A stretch of 64,000 nt of DNA from Sipunculus nudus. Lineage: Eukaryota > Annelida > Sipuncula > Golfingiida > Sipunculidae. Positions 14,601-28,350 of this stretch are shown here, piece by piece. A program made the translations under genes and the position numbers. Position 1 is the stretch's first letter, and each line of letters opens with the position of its first letter. Below the pieces are notes generated by a model, which saw only the letters and a program-made list of their open reading frames with translations, had not been told where the DNA came from and did not search any database. Location of the stretch: NCBI GenBank assembly GCA_026874595.1, contig CM049310.1:40367558-40431557 (forward strand). The letters run 5' to 3'.

Positions 14601-17462
14601 CTATTGGTACTTATCCTTTCTTTTAAGAAATATTTGACGATCATCAAGATCCATTACAAGTAAACACATCCCAGCCATTAGTTAACCACAATCGCTTGAA
14701 TGTTATTTTAGGCTGATATCTGGACTAAAACAAGGTCAATTCAGATGTAAATAGAGAATCCATGAAGTTCATTCCGAAGGTTTTCAAAGGACAGCATTTG
14801 GGGATTTTCATATATTGGCAGTTTTAGCTGGTTCTAGGTCAGAATAATGCCCACTAATAATGTTTCATCAAACTGTAATTGAACACGACAAAATCAATTT
14901 ACACTTGAAAAATTCAGAATGACAGTATACAGACATGTACATGTATGCATGCCTGTATAGGTTCAGATAGGTTGAGAGCATACACTTTAAATAAATTTCT
15001 TTAAAACATTATCTGTCATGTGCCATACATCTACCAATCAGAATATGTAAAATGCAACACCAGAGGGCCAGTTTTTATGAGACTTTTAATCATGCACTGC
15101 CACATTTTGTGAATTTGTCAAACACACTCCTGTCAGTCTTGCAGGCATTAAATATATGGAACAGGTTCAACAGGAGATAATTAAGTAAAAGGGTAAAGTA
15201 ATGTATAGATTTAATGTAATGGCAGAATGATGTGCACATACAGCTAGACAGTAAAGACACTCCTCAAAATACTGAGACTAAGTCTTACGATTGTTTTAAT
15301 ATGAAAAATATCCCCTTCATTACTAACGCTGGCTTCAAATTATAGTTGAGGGAGGGTCAGTCCCTGTGTCATTTCTTCAACAAATGCCACATGTACAGAT
15401 CATGTGAAGACATAAAGGACCCTGGGGTTAGCTGGTAGAGTGCTGACGACAAACTGAACCAAGAAACACATTAATCACACATGGCTGTGGGGGTAAAATG
15501 CTGACCCCAAACACAGAAATACTGTTTCTAATGGAACAATATCCTGTATTACAACATTACAACTAATTTATGACTACCCTACCCTCCTCTTAATCAGACT
15601 GAATGGTATTAACTTTGTAAAATAAGTGGCAACAATGACTGAATCACTGCATCATCTGAGTATGCTTTACCCTGGGGGTGGTGACCTCTACCCCAGCCTG
15701 ACCTGTTATCATCTGTTGTGATATTATGTTTCCCCTGCTTGGAATGACCTGACGTTCCTGCTGGTGTTTTATCATGACTAACATATGGTATAAATTACTA
15801 TCAATAAGCAAGTACAAGTGACTAATAAACCACTTATTCTTTCAGTTATATGTACCTCACACACAGCTCTTGAGTAACAGAATTTTTTTCTGATATTTGA
15901 CAGAATAGAAAAATGTGCTTTTTTAAAACATCAACTAATGGTACATAGAAATTTGTAATGATGTGTCTGTCAAAACATTGATATAACTACATTCCCCCCT
16001 CCCATATTTTTCATGTGATCATAAAAACACAGAACATCAAACTATCTCAATTCATTAAGAATCAAACCATGCAGTTTAACAGGTTTCAATTAAATAAACC
16101 TGTTAAGCCTGTAATTCCTATAAATGAGGTCACAGTGACCTAGCTTTATGGATTATGAAAATGCTTACATTAAGGTTCGTGAAACTATAAACTGTTTGTA
16201 TGTACCCTAGTATCTAGGTTAGTTTGGTTTCAAAACTTTAATTGCAAATGTATGACCAGCAGTTCAGCAGACAGCTTAGTAATATCAGGCTAACATATGG
16301 TTACAGCAAACAGGCTCTAGCCAACTGAGCTGGCATGCAGTGACATTTAATGATTACCAGCAGAAGACTTTCTCAGTCCCTGATGACACATCAGTTGGCT
16401 CAGAAGCTACAGTTCCTGGTAATTCACCTCTTTCAGCATGACCCTTATATTTTGTTATGAATGAATGTTATTTCAGAGATGTAAAAAAACAAGAGGAATA
16501 TTATTTGTAGCTAATTATATATCAAACAAACTGAAGTATCCTACATTTCAACAAGACTGTCAGTTCATAGGATTTTTTTTTGGGGGGGGGGGGGGCAGCA
16601 AAAACTGTAAAACATATACAAATATTAATGATGTAGCAAGATGCATAATATGACCACTGTAGGCATCCTACTGTGTCTATGATCATAAAACCGAAACAAA
16701 TTACTGTAAAACATTCAGGTTCAACACAATTATATATAATAGTCACTGAAGGAGACTCTGTTTTCAAATATTAAGGAAATATTAACTTGTGGTTTTATCA
16801 TATGATATATCTATGTGAAACTGCCATGAAAATTAAATAAAAGTTCACTAAGATGAGGCATGAAAAAAAACAACATACAAGTGTAAAAAAGGAATCAATG
16901 CTGGAGTATCGATTTATGGACAGGTTGAAGCTACAAAACACACGTAGATGCGTTGTGAATTATGTTATATATAAAAAACAACAGTATATCTATATCCACA
17001 AAAAAGTGAGGGATGGTTGACCGTTACCTGTGTGGCTGTCAACAAGCAGAGTTCAGAGTAGATTCCTCGGTGTATGACGTGACCTAAATATCCACTGCCA
17101 GAAAGGACTAAAGCAATCTTGCGTGTAAAATTTCACCAAATGGCGTCCAGTGATAAACAATGCCAGCCAAACAATGTTTCCAATTGAAAATAGTGTGTAT
17201 CCTTTGTAAACTGATGTTTATCTAATCCATTCAGTGGTGAGGAATATTTTTACACGGCTCTGTTCAAAGCGTGGGCGCCGCAGACGACGTGAGTAAGTGG
17301 TGACTGACTGGTTCCAAGTCCGCCTAATGGCTTAATGCTATGCAAACCATGGCTGATATCACAGGAAACCGTGAGATCCGGCGAGCCTCCCCCTGAACCA
17401 AATTTGGATTGGGCTATATAGGAAACATTTGATTAACATATATTACAAGATGGCACACTTAC

Positions 17463-17628
17463 CAGCCGCAGATATCACGTTTAAAATTCTGCCTTTTTTG
17501 GTAGCAATTAGGTGGTCTCTGGGGTTCAAACACAACATCCGGGTGCCTGGGACTCGCTTACCTGCACGGGTTTTGATGACGTAGATCGCGGGAACACCTG
17601 TGGATGGTTCCTTTGATCTTGCCGCCAT
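17463..17628 (-). CDS. Candidate first coding exon of an unidentified minus-strand gene
   Basis: The frame starts at an ATG at 17628 (MAARSKEPSTGV...) and runs 55 codons plus one base to a strong donor (GCTG then GTAAGTG; intron starts at 17462). Local GC and CpG are higher than around it. The peptide is basic (for example KTRAGKRVPGTR) and I do not recognise it. A TATATA sequence lies about 45 bases upstream on the minus strand (17670-17675). Further minus-strand donor-like sites (for example at about 17032) and CpG-containing sequence at 17040-17390 could belong to alternative 5' exons. Downstream exons were not identified, apart from the weak candidate at 3717-3829. Confidence 0.35.
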
Positions 17629-17699
17629 ACAATTTCAATGCGCGCTGATTGCTGTGATTGCGTTTGGTATATAAAAAAAAAATGTTGAATGTTGATGGA

Positions 17700-18480
17700 A
17701 GAAAGATAGCAACCTGTTTTAAGGCGTTTTCGGGGAATCTTTTTAAATTTATCCAATTCCATTCAAATGAAATTAATAATGTATTTCAATTGAACAGAAT
17801 GTTAACCAGTGAAAGTGATATGCAGTGCAACTGTTGGAAAATAATAACATAATACTGGAGTTTAAACAATCCACAATAAATCTTATAATAATAATAATAA
17901 AAATAATAATAATAGGCCTAATGAGACATATAATGTACGTAATAGCCCGTACTTTGTTACAATTAGTTTACCATTATTATGGACTAATCTGTCTTTCAAC
18001 CGAGCTTCTGTTAATGTATCTTTTTTTATTTATTTGTGACAAAAACGTGACAAAACGTGACAAAAGATGACACGTTCATAGGCTGCGTCAACGTAAAAAT
18101 CTGGATAAAGGCCTACAGTTGAATTGTGAAGTTGTAGATTCACGAATTGTCTGTAACCATGGTTGCGTGGTAACATGCATGTGTGGTAAATTCTCAGCCT
18201 TATATATAAACAATCTATTTCTAGTGTGTTATTGTTAACATTAGTCACATGGTCACTGCACTGGGCGAATCAACGTGCATAAATAGCCATATACTAACCA
18301 GGAAACATTTGATGTGTGAGTGAGAGTTTGTATTTGACAAGAAATAAATAACAGATCTTTATTATGAGATCAGCTAACAGATAATTATAGTTTTGTTCTT
18401 TGTATCTGTTGTAAAGGTATACGGGTTATATGGTCATGTATAAATATAACCATATAAGAGTAAAATCAGTTTCTTTTTAA
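17700..18480. other. Intergenic stretch with (AAT)n
   Basis: No recognisable gene. An imperfect AAT triplet run lies at 17885-17916. Confidence 0.5.
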
Positions 18481-18486
18481 CCCAAT

Positions 18487-20646
18487 AGTTTGTTTTGCAA
18501 AGTGGTAAATCTCCTGGACCAGATGAGCTACAAGTTGATATTATTAAGCCACTTTCAGAAATTAGTTTACCCTTATTACATACTGTGTTACATACAGTGT
18601 TTTCAATAAGGGATCATTCCCTGGTGAATGGAGTATATATCTTATAAGGCAATCATATTTCCTCTACACAAGAAGGGTCCTTTAAATGACCCTAGTAATT
18701 ATAGAGGGATATCATTATTGAATGTTACAGGAAAAATATTCACTAAAGTTTTAAATAATAGACTCTCTCAGTATGTGCAGGAAATGAATATTTTATCCGA
18801 GTCTCAAGGTGGTTATAGAAAGGGGTATTCCACCATTGATCAAGCATTTGTTTTGCATGCTTTAGTTCAGAAATACTTAGTTAAAAGAAAAGGAAGGTTT
18901 TATTCTTTATTTATTGATTTTGCAAAAGCTTTTGACTGTGTGCAACATAATTTTTTGTGGTATGTCTTATTGAAACAAGGTATAGATGATAAAATATTAA
19001 ATGTTATAAAATCAATGTATTCAAAAATGCATGCAGTCTTGTATATTAACTGACGGTGGTTTTACTGATTATTTCTTATGCTCATTAGGTACCAGGCAGG
19101 GTTGCATGGTAAGTCCATTATTATTTTCCTTATTTATAAATGAGTATTGTAATATGTTACATAGAAGCGATTGTAAAGGGATATATGCATCGTAATCTTT
19201 CCAATGCAATGACTTTATTATTTGCAGATGATATGGTTAATTGTGCAGATACTGTAGGTAGACTATAGCAACAGATTAATCTCTTGCAAAATTTTTGTAA
19301 AAAATATGGTTTTAAAATCAACACAGATAAAACTAAAATTATGGTTTTAAGAAAAGAAGGTCCTTTACGAAAAGTTGAAAGATGGTATTTAAATGGTAAA
19401 CAGTTAGAAGTGGTTCCATACTATAAATATCTTGGTATTTCTTTCTCAACAAAATTATCCTGGTCAAAAACACAACAACAGCAAGCTTTGCAAGCAAACA
19501 AAGCTGTATATATGTATGATTGAACAATTCAGTAAAAAGTGTAAATATGATAGTACTAAACATCTCTTTCATCTTTTTGATCAAATGGTAGTACCAGTAT
19601 TAATATATGGATGCGGGTTATGGGGTTTTAAGAAATCAGAAACTATAGAGAGTGCAGTACACATTTTGTAAATATATTTTAAATGTAGGCAAGAATAATC
19701 CAAATGCAGAAGCATTAGGAGATTGTGGCAGATTTCCTTTGTTTGTAACATGTTTATTACGTTGTGTTAAGTACTGGGTTAAATTACTTTATATGCCAGA
19801 ACATAGGTATCAGAAACAAGTGTACAGTTTGTTGATGAATTTAGACAACAGTGGTAAATCAAATTGGGTATCTCATGTAAGAACATTGCTATTTGAGTCT
19901 GGTTTTGGATGCGTTTGGATGGTACAGTATGTTTGAGATGTGAATAATTTTTTGAAAGAATTTGAAATAAGAATAAAAGACATGGCTATTCAAAACTGGC
20001 ATAGTGATATTGTGTTGTGTAGTAAATTATATTATTATGGTGCTTTCAAATATATATGCTAACTCTTGAAAAGTATTAATATTGTATTCCAAATAAGAAA
20101 CATCGCATAGCACTTGCTAAACTTCGATGCTCCAATCATGAATGGCTTTAGAAATAGATCGTCATAATGATATATCTCGTGAAGAGAGGATCTGTAAATA
20201 TTGTTTACATCATGGATACAGTATTGTTGAGGATGAAGCTCGCGTTATGCAAGAATGTATTTTATATAATGATTTGAGGATAAAATACTTTAGACAAGAC
20301 TTACATTACCCAAGTGAACAAAATTTTATTAAATTATTCCATTTAGACAATCATATTGAAATAATTAATATTGCTGCATATGTATATAATTCCTTTTTGA
20401 GGAGACGAAGAATAAAAGATGGTTAAAGTATGTGTTTTATACTCACTGATGATGGCAATATAGATACATTGTGTACTAAGGTATGCAGTCATGTTACATG
20501 TGTTGTTACATCATATATTAATTAATAATAAGAATGCTACTTTATGTTCTATTTATGCAATTATTTGATTGAATTATTGTTGAAATGTTTGGAACTTTGG
20601 GCCTGAGGCCTTTTTCCTGAATAAACTTCTGTTCTGTTCTGTTCAA
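18487..20646 (+). mobile_element. 5'-truncated non-LTR retrotransposon (I/Jockey-like)
   Basis: The homology begins inside the reverse transcriptase domain (SGKSPGPDEL) and runs to a 3' tail containing GGGCCTGAGGCC, AATAAA and a short (TTCTG)n repeat at 20620-20645. This is the form left by incomplete target-primed insertion. The pol frame is broken by several frameshifts and stops. The order of RT blocks is normal: NYRGISLLN, GYSTIDQAF, FIDFAKAFD, RQGCMVSPLLF, LFADDMV, YYKYLGI, then a C-terminal CKYC...C cluster. Confidence 0.85.
18628..20426 (+). pseudogene. Broken LINE pol (reverse transcriptase and C-terminal part)
   Basis: Pieces are at 18628-19053 (fingers and palm start, with SNYRGISLL and FIDFAKAFDCVQH), 19060-19260 (another frame, RQGCMVSPLLFSLF and the catalytic FADD), 19284-19523 (thumb-side, YYKYLGISF), 19432-19936 in shifted frames, and 20142-20426 (CKYC plus a later C, as in the C-terminal cysteine cluster of many LINEs). 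At least four frameshifts and internal stops separate them, so the copy is dead. There is no endonuclease domain. Confidence 0.85.
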
Positions 20647-22502
20647 AATAGTTAGTTTAAATCCTTTTTCAAAGTTATATAGCAAGGATATATATGATAA
20701 GAAAAGTATCCATTGATCTTGTCAGCTAAATATACTGTGTACCTGGCTTCTTAATATCATTTTCAAAGTATGTATATATTATGTAGGTATGATCGTAGGT
20801 TAATTCACTTTACATCTATTTCATGTTTCAAATTATGAAAATTTTAACTCTCCCGCACTATATTTTCTGCATATATCATTTTTAATGTATATGTGTATAT
20901 ACATATGTCTGTGTGTGTGACTGTGTGTGTTGTGTGTAGCATACACGTATTTACAGACTCAGTATAGTATACTGATGTTAATTACTATTACATATATATA
21001 TATATATAAATATATAATATATTAGTACACAATATTTACCATATATGTTGCATGTATGTATTATATGCGTTATCTTCAAAATACGTGTGTATTTCCCTGT
21101 TGTTTCTATGTTCCCAATAATCGCACTTGTTGGCCCTGTTAATTCCCCCCCCCCCCCCCCCCCACAGACCAGCACCACCAAAACCACAATAAGTGGGCAC
21201 ACATGAACTTGTAAAACCACGTTCGTGTGTATGTTATCAGGTATATACATCCCGGCCGTCTTAGTGGAAGTGACTGACACATGAGAAGTCTGTGGTTTGC
21301 TTCCCGCGCATGTCTAATGCGAAACAGAAGCCCCATCATTCAGCGTGTTCTTTAATCCTGGATGCATGCGCCTTGTTATCAGACCGTCGGCTTAATTAAG
21401 GAGGTCACCCGCGTTGCTAACTTCCAAGCATGGCAGATTATACAGCCGATATGTATACTGCGTGGAGGTTGTCTGCACCTTAATCCCCTAATCACTATGC
21501 ACACCGCTGTATACTTTTCTCCTTCATTTCGGTTAAATAAAGATAATAATCAACGGATAAGGTGTGGGGGTAATCCAACTACCACATTGTAGTATTAAAT
21601 ACGTTAACAATAATTAATAATCATTTGGCCGTCTTAATTAGAATGGGTAAATTCCCTAAACTTAAATGTTTGTTATCATCTTTCTTGACAAATTTTCTTG
21701 TTATCATCATAATTGCGAATCAAACTGTATTGATAATAGAAATTCTCTTATGTCAGGGCAGGCTCTATACCAATGGATTTACAAAATTAGGTATCTTTCT
21801 AACCTTGGCATCTATTGTGTGTGTGTGTATGTATCTCTGTGCGCGCTTGGCTTATTGCATAAAATAGTGATATCTTCAGTATCTCCCCCCGCCCCATCTC
21901 TCTCTCTCTCGAGTAAAGTTTCGCAGTATAGTACAGGACTAATGTTGTGAAGTGACCATATTTGTACCTCCCGCATATGAAAGTAAAACACATATACTTG
22001 ATTTAGTTCCATAACAGGTGGTTAAGCACTTAACAAACTGTGCATCTCATCTGGCGGGATTTTTACGCGGAGAACGTATCAAGTGGTATTTTTTTTGCAT
22101 CCAGATGGCAGCACAGGTCGGATTAGTATGTGATATTTGTGTTGTACTAGCGCCACACCACGGAATGGTTATAACAGACATTTGATATATAAGCATACAT
22201 GATAAGGTATAAAAAATCAGGCGATGAATTTACCTTATTAAAATGTTACTTTGTACATATGTCACATATAAATAGATGTAATTCTTCAAGCTCGTACACA
22301 GTTTCTGATTAAACTGTTCACAGAATTCTCCCATTCCCCTCTTTTTTTTTGTTCTGGTTTGGGGGGGGGGGGGGGACCTTTAATATTTGCGTGGTACTGT
22401 ACAGTGAACTGCTTGTGCAACAAAGAATGTAATCCGTGTCAAATTCGATGTTTGTATTGTTTATAGATATTATCTATTAATTGTCCCTTCTTCTCCGCTC
22501 TC

Positions 22503-22508
<6 letters not shown>

Positions 22509-22551
<43 letters not shown>
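22509..22551. repeat. (TA)n microsatellite
   Basis: Uninterrupted TA repeat of about 43 bp. Confidence 0.9.
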
Positions 22552-22554
<3 letters not shown>

Positions 22555-23314
22555 ATATATTTATATATGTGGCATGCGCCTATATGTGTACGTGTGCCCA
22601 TTTATTCACTGTACAGGGTAGGTCTGTCATACGAACACCTGCACCAAACGTATAACTAAGGCCTGGTTGTATTCCGAAATTCACAAGTGCGATCATTTGT
22701 TTAACACATATATGGATTACAATAGATTATCCATAGTCGCATTATGAGCGATAGGCATAACGCGAAGAAAAACAATTATGAAATAAATAGAACTAATGGT
22801 CCTGTACACAAGTCATAACCTGATTAAAATACTGTCACGGTCAACAAGGTTTAACAACTCAATCCCGAAAGGCCACCTCCAAAATAAAACACCAAGTATA
22901 ACACCTTTATTGATAAAAATGATTATAATGAAATAGTCGTATACCATAATTGGAAGGTATCCTTTGAATTAAAAAATTATTTTGGTCAATCATATTACCT
23001 CCAATACTAGTATCTGATAGATTTTTCCTTTTGTGTGTTTCCTTAAACCTTCAATAAATTTCAACAAATTCTGTTCAGTATACTTTTTCGGGGAAATCTC
23101 CTGACAGACAAACTAAGGCTAAAGTATTATATCTCTCGCCACTTGAGTTATATGTATATAGTCCCTATTATGTCTTTGATGATATGATACTGAACTGGTG
23201 GACCTTTTGCGACACACTAGCGATACCTATCGGAGTCATTGACACTGAAGAGTTTTTGGCCTGGCGCATCGGCGAATACTCCAGACGATCATATAATACG
23301 CACAATACGCGCAC

Positions 23315-23323
<9 letters not shown>

Positions 23324-23378
<55 letters not shown>
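23324..23378. repeat. (TA)n microsatellite
   Basis: Uninterrupted TA repeat of about 55 bp. Confidence 0.9.
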
Positions 23379-23381
<3 letters not shown>

Positions 23382-24053
23382 TACTTATCTTCTGGAGATA
23401 AGGGATAAGCACTTTCAGACGAACCCATGACTTGTTGTAATATCATATCCAACAATTAACTGTTGTAAGAAGCAAAATGATAAGATAATAAGACGAAAAA
23501 GATGAAAAGTTAAAGATTTAATAATGCATGCATATTTTCCATAACTACATATGTTATTATATCAATATCACGTGCACACGCGTATTAAACATTAAAGACC
23601 CTTTTGTGCTCTGCTTCGTCCAGTTTTATTCATCTGCAAGAAAGAAAATGTTTAGAATAAAGTGAAAAAGATGTATGCATTAAATTATGCATATGTCATT
23701 CTGTTTCTTCGAGAAATCTTAAAAATACCATAGTCACCATCCAGAATCGGTCTGAATCTGGTTTAAAGGTTGAATCAGTTTCTGTTTAAAAAAATACATT
23801 TTCCGATCTTTGATGTGATGACTCACTTGACGTCATCTATCTGCCATCTTTCTGTACACTGGATCGTTTATCAGTGTAGACGCAGTGTTTGATTTACGGA
23901 CTGGTCCCACGTATCGTTTGGTCAGACTCATTAATCATTCCCGCGCAGGAAAGAATAATAACAGAGACAGTCCGGCCGTGTTCAGTTTTATAACGGTAGT
24001 TTTCGTTCCCTTAGCGGTAAGCAGAATAATAAATTGCTGTCTCGGAGCGCTGA

Positions 24054-24200
24054 ATGACTGATACGAGTTTATTGTTACACCTGACGTTGCCGGTCACGTG
24101 ACTACGGTGCTGGATGTACTTGCTGGTGATAGCTTCGAAGAGGCTGTACTCAGGCTGAAGAGGCAAAATGAACAGAGAGTGAATGTAGTTGTTACAGATT
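24054..24200 (+). other. Orphan coding-like segment
   Basis: The plus frame after a TGA reads YEFIVTPDVAGHVTTVL, then LAGDSFEEAVLRLKRQ, to a TAA at about 24200. Composition and the amphipathic EEAVLRLKRQNE stretch look protein-like. There is no start codon and no strong acceptor at its beginning, and I recognise no family. It may be an exon with an unusual border, a gene relic or chance. Confidence 0.15.
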
Positions 24201-27200
24201 AAAATTGCAATATAGGCAAGAGCAGGATATTGATATCTATAATCTGTATTAGAAACCTTAGACCCATATAATATAGATATAAATTCGTAGGATTTAATCA
24301 GATACACATGCATCATTTTATGAACTAATTTGCATGTGTGTAGGTGGTACTTGTTATGTAAGAATCTGTTCAATATGGAAAGCAACATTGATTGGGAAAT
24401 AAAATAAAAATAAACATGAATGCTAATTTGTTTGCTCATATTCATTGTCAAAAAAATACTATCATTTAACTATTATTTGCAAAGGTAGAGAGGTTACTGT
24501 GTGATAATTGATCTTGACCTCTAGCAGTTCACTGAATGTGTTAAAAGAAAATTTGCATATATAACGTGTAACCGATAGTTATAACAATTGTGTTTTTTTG
24601 TTGAATGAATGAGCGCAAGAAGCACTCATGTTTTTATATTTGAATCTCAATTTGTCGGGTTAATGACAATATTTCGAGTTTAAATAAACTTTGAGTCACT
24701 TTAAGAAAATATTTAATTTTGATTTTTTTTTGCAAATAACTAGCACTATAGTTGCTCTGCATGTTCGTGTTAAGCATTTAAGGATATTTAATGAATAATA
24801 TATAGAAGGCACATTCATGCTGGTTTTTCAGCATAATTTATGCATATTTTCGTGCGCAGAAATCTAAATTCCGTCTGCCCAGGCAGTTTGCTTTGAATAT
24901 TTAATTCACAAGAACTTTCATGACACAGCTGTATAACTTATAACTGCAGACAATGTTACCAAATTTCGCATGTTTTATCTAAGAAATCAGCAAGATTACA
25001 TGACATTGACACTATTACTATCTGTTCCAGGTTAAAAATGCGAAAATGCTGACATCTGGTGAAGAGGTTTGGTACTTTAATAAATCTAAGCCTGGTGCGC
25101 ATTGACTGAAGATGCGAGAGCCCTCTTAGCGCTCTCATAGGATATGGGATTCTTGCCCTGAGTGCTACCTAGGCGTGAATTTTGATTGAGTCTTTTAGAC
25201 AGAGATGCCACTAAGTCAAGCAGAGAGTCGGTCCAGCCCCCAGCATGCCCCGGAGATTTGAGGAGTCGTTGGAAGGGTTCCGTTTGCTACAGCCCCACAC
25301 CCACATATCAAAGTTTCATCAGCAGCACTGGTGCGCATATAGGAAAGCTTGAACCGTCTGTAGGCCTATTGGTCATCTGAAAAAAATCTTGAGACAGAAT
25401 AAAGAAACTATAAAAGCTATATCTTGATGTGCTTTTGACTAGAAATCTGCATTGGGGGGGGGGGGGGGATCCTTATTGTCCAATACCCCCAACACTGTGG
25501 TTACATTTAGTAATTCGGCCCATATTCCCAGGTTCTCGGGTTCTTATTCGTGCATATACATTTGTGAATATCATCACTACATCCTCATCGTCATCATCAT
25601 GCATCATCAATTATTCTTATTTTAAATTCAATGCCCGTGGGCAGTCGATAAGCGACAACGTGTAGGCCTATGGAATGTCCCCTGACGTAAGGTTCCTCGA
25701 AAATTCTGGCATCAAAGATTCTTAACTATCCCTATATATAGTTCGGCAATAAAATTTTCACCAAAAAATGGAAGCATGGGTTTAGGCACAGCGCTTTAAT
25801 TGCTATTAGTGTAGATTTCGGTTAAACGTGTTACTTTTCTGGGTCATTTTCTTATAACTATTACTTATCTAATATTTTCCAAGCGATTTTCGCACTATAT
25901 GGTCCAACTCTTTATTGATTACTTAATATTTTAGATAGGCAGGCAAGAAGCCCCGTTATTAGCCCCGACAGCCATTATCTTGTACATTATCTTAACGTCT
26001 TAACGTGAATATTATGAATGAAAATTTCACAAAACATATATTAATATTACTTAAATATATCATAATGTTTCAAAACTCATACCATTTAAAAAGACTTGTA
26101 GCAAGAGAAATATATAAATATATTAGTGATCAATGGAAGATGCCGTCGCATTCATTTCCCGGAGAACTCATATGAAACGGCTGGATGAAATTTCCGGAAC
26201 AGGAAAGCTTTATAGTGTCATATATTGAATAGTGAGGTATATCATGTTTTGCGGTCACCTCAGACTTTTCCTTCCTTTGTGCGTGACTTTTCCTTTGTGC
26301 GTGGCGTCAACTGTTCAATAATGATCTTTTTTAGTTCTTCCTACTCAAGGCAGGAAATAAAAAATAGCTTTTATGCATGTGAGGGATAGCGTTACCTTAG
26401 CGAAGTTAAACTGATATTCGCTTATTGTTGTATTTGATATTTGATTTTACCTACAATTTGTAATGTGCTTTACCAAACATTGATCATGTTACTTTTACGA
26501 GTATTTAACTACAGGTGGCACAATATATGTTAACCTATCTTCTGTAAGCAAAACCGGTACAGTTTTTTTCTGAATGATAAGAAAGTTTAATCTACATGTT
26601 GCTTACCGATTATGATGGATTAGAGCTGAAAGGGTCTGTTTAGTTTCACTCTTTTATTTCATCATTATTCGCGATTATGAACTATACAAAAAGTTAATGT
26701 AAGACTTTTAAGTTCTTTATGTGAATGACAGACTGCAGTTATCAGTGCGAAATATAGCAAGGCATAGCTCGGTATCGCTAGACCTGGCTACCTTGCCAAA
26801 TCAAGTCATAAGAAAGTTTGCACTTGCAAGGTATTAAAATGTAAATCACCAGAAGAATGACAAATCAGTTATTTTCATGTTTAATATCATGTGCATTTCT
26901 AGTAAATTTTAAATAAAAGAAAATAATATGAAAACAAAACTTCTTTGATAATATGTATCCTCATTTTGTGATCTATAACAGTTACAATTATATTATACTA
27001 CGAGAGAGATATGATATTCTCTTAAGGGCAAAACCATAAACCCCATTGATACTATAACTGTTCAGCCAGTACAACAGACAATGATTAACATGATCTTCCT
27101 TCAACCTGGGGAATTACAGGGACACAACCTGTCACAGAGGAAAACTGCAATATCTATCATTTATTTATAGTGCAACTAAAGCAAAATGTTGTAGGCATAT

Positions 27201-28064
27201 TTACTGCTCTTGCCTTTTATATGTTAATTTTGTAGAAAATATTGCATGGAAATATTTCAGCAGACAACAGCCCTCTCTAAGCCGAAGGCTCTTTTATATT
27301 TCGTGTAAGAAAGCGACTTTAACCAGAAGTGCAGATACGCCGCCTAATTTATACAATATCACAAGTTACTTTGGCACAAATATAACAAAACTGACAAATA
27401 AAAATATACTGCTCAAAATGACTTGTCACCCTTTTCTTTTTTTTTCAACTGGAGACATGCAAAAAACATATATTTAAAAAACTAGCCGAGTACCCCTGCC
27501 TGTAAACATGTCATGTGTGACATTCGGCTTGCGACATCCTTGTTTTAGTCTATATATCGGCCCCGATAGCAGCGGCGTGGAATAACTGGGACCATTTACC
27601 AATCAGATTTCTATAAGTGCGTGGGTATGTGACATAAAAGTACTCAAAAACATCAACCAGGCATTAATTATTTCTGCGGACAGTTGGCTGCAATGGAACA
27701 TGTATCGGCTAACTAAAAAACGGAATGACACCTTTCTGTGACCACGCCCAAATCCACAAATTATAGTTGGGTGTCAGACATGATTTTTTTTTCAGCTAAA
27801 AGACTGCAGACTTCAGACTTCATTAATTACTTTAAAAAACCAAACTGGTCACGGTTGGTCTAATAAGATATACACCTTATATTTTTTATTTAAATAAATA
27901 GGCTAAAATGATACAAATTGCTATGATACAGGGTGAGGAAAAGTATTCATATCTTTGGAATTTGGAAAGTTATATACATGAATAACACATCAGATGAAAG
28001 CTATAAATGTCTACTATCAACTGACATTAAACTTGTTTTAAAACATGCATTATATAAGACGGTT

Positions 28065-28068
<4 letters not shown>

Positions 28069-28105
<37 letters not shown>

Positions 28106-28256
28106 ATATATATATATATATTTATATAACAGTATATAACAGTATGTACCGCAAAGTTGCAATTTCGGTTCAAGAACATTACAAAACAGGCTGTTATTTT
28201 ACAGAAAGCTACCAATATCATACTGCTACTAGACATTTTTATTATCTACACACATA
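28069..28256 (+). repeat. Local tandem duplication, copy 1, left part
   Basis: A (TA)n array followed by about 125 bp (from AGTATGTACCGCAAAGTTGC to CTACACACATA) that recurs almost identically at 32187-32380. Copy 1 is interrupted here by the hAT transposon and resumes at 32108. Confidence 0.9.
28249..28256. repeat. hAT target-site duplication, left (CACACATA)
   Basis: These are the eight bases next to the transposon start. The right-hand copy at 32108-32115 is CACATATA, one mismatch. Confidence 0.75.
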
Positions 28257-28274
28257 CAGGGCAGGAAATTAAGA

Positions 28275-28350
28275 AATTCAGCCACCAGACTGGAGGTCTG
28301 GCAGATTTTGGTTTTTACCAGACCTCCAAAAAAATTGCCGGACCTCTTAT
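28275..28350. repeat. Left subterminal repeats of the hAT element
   Basis: GACTGGAGGTCTGGC is followed within 50 bases by its partial complement ACCAGACCTCC and then GCCGGACCTC. The right end has the counterpart (32009-32090). Such motifs are usual transposase-binding sites in hAT elements. Confidence 0.65.

Larger units (their letters stand above)
20650..28060. other. No recognisable gene; repeats and two weak signals
   Basis: This stretch holds poly-C (21146), poly-G (22362, 25453), (TA)n arrays (22509, 23324) and GT/AT-rich runs near 20890. A CpG-bearing stretch at 23820-24200 contains a CRE-like TGACGTCA (23828), a plus-strand donor-like GTAAGC (24018) and an orphan coding-like segment. 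I see no conserved domain on either strand. Confidence 0.4.

Noticed and set aside
15425-15450. tRNA-like A box (TTAGCTGGTAGAGTG), and a minus-strand one at 16318-16345
   Set aside because: No B box or cloverleaf follows, so neither is a tRNA gene; at most these are SINE fragments.
20890-21010. Possible CRISPR-like or regulatory repeat in the TG/TA-rich stretch
   Set aside because: Simple-sequence DNA in an animal genome; no repeat-spacer structure.
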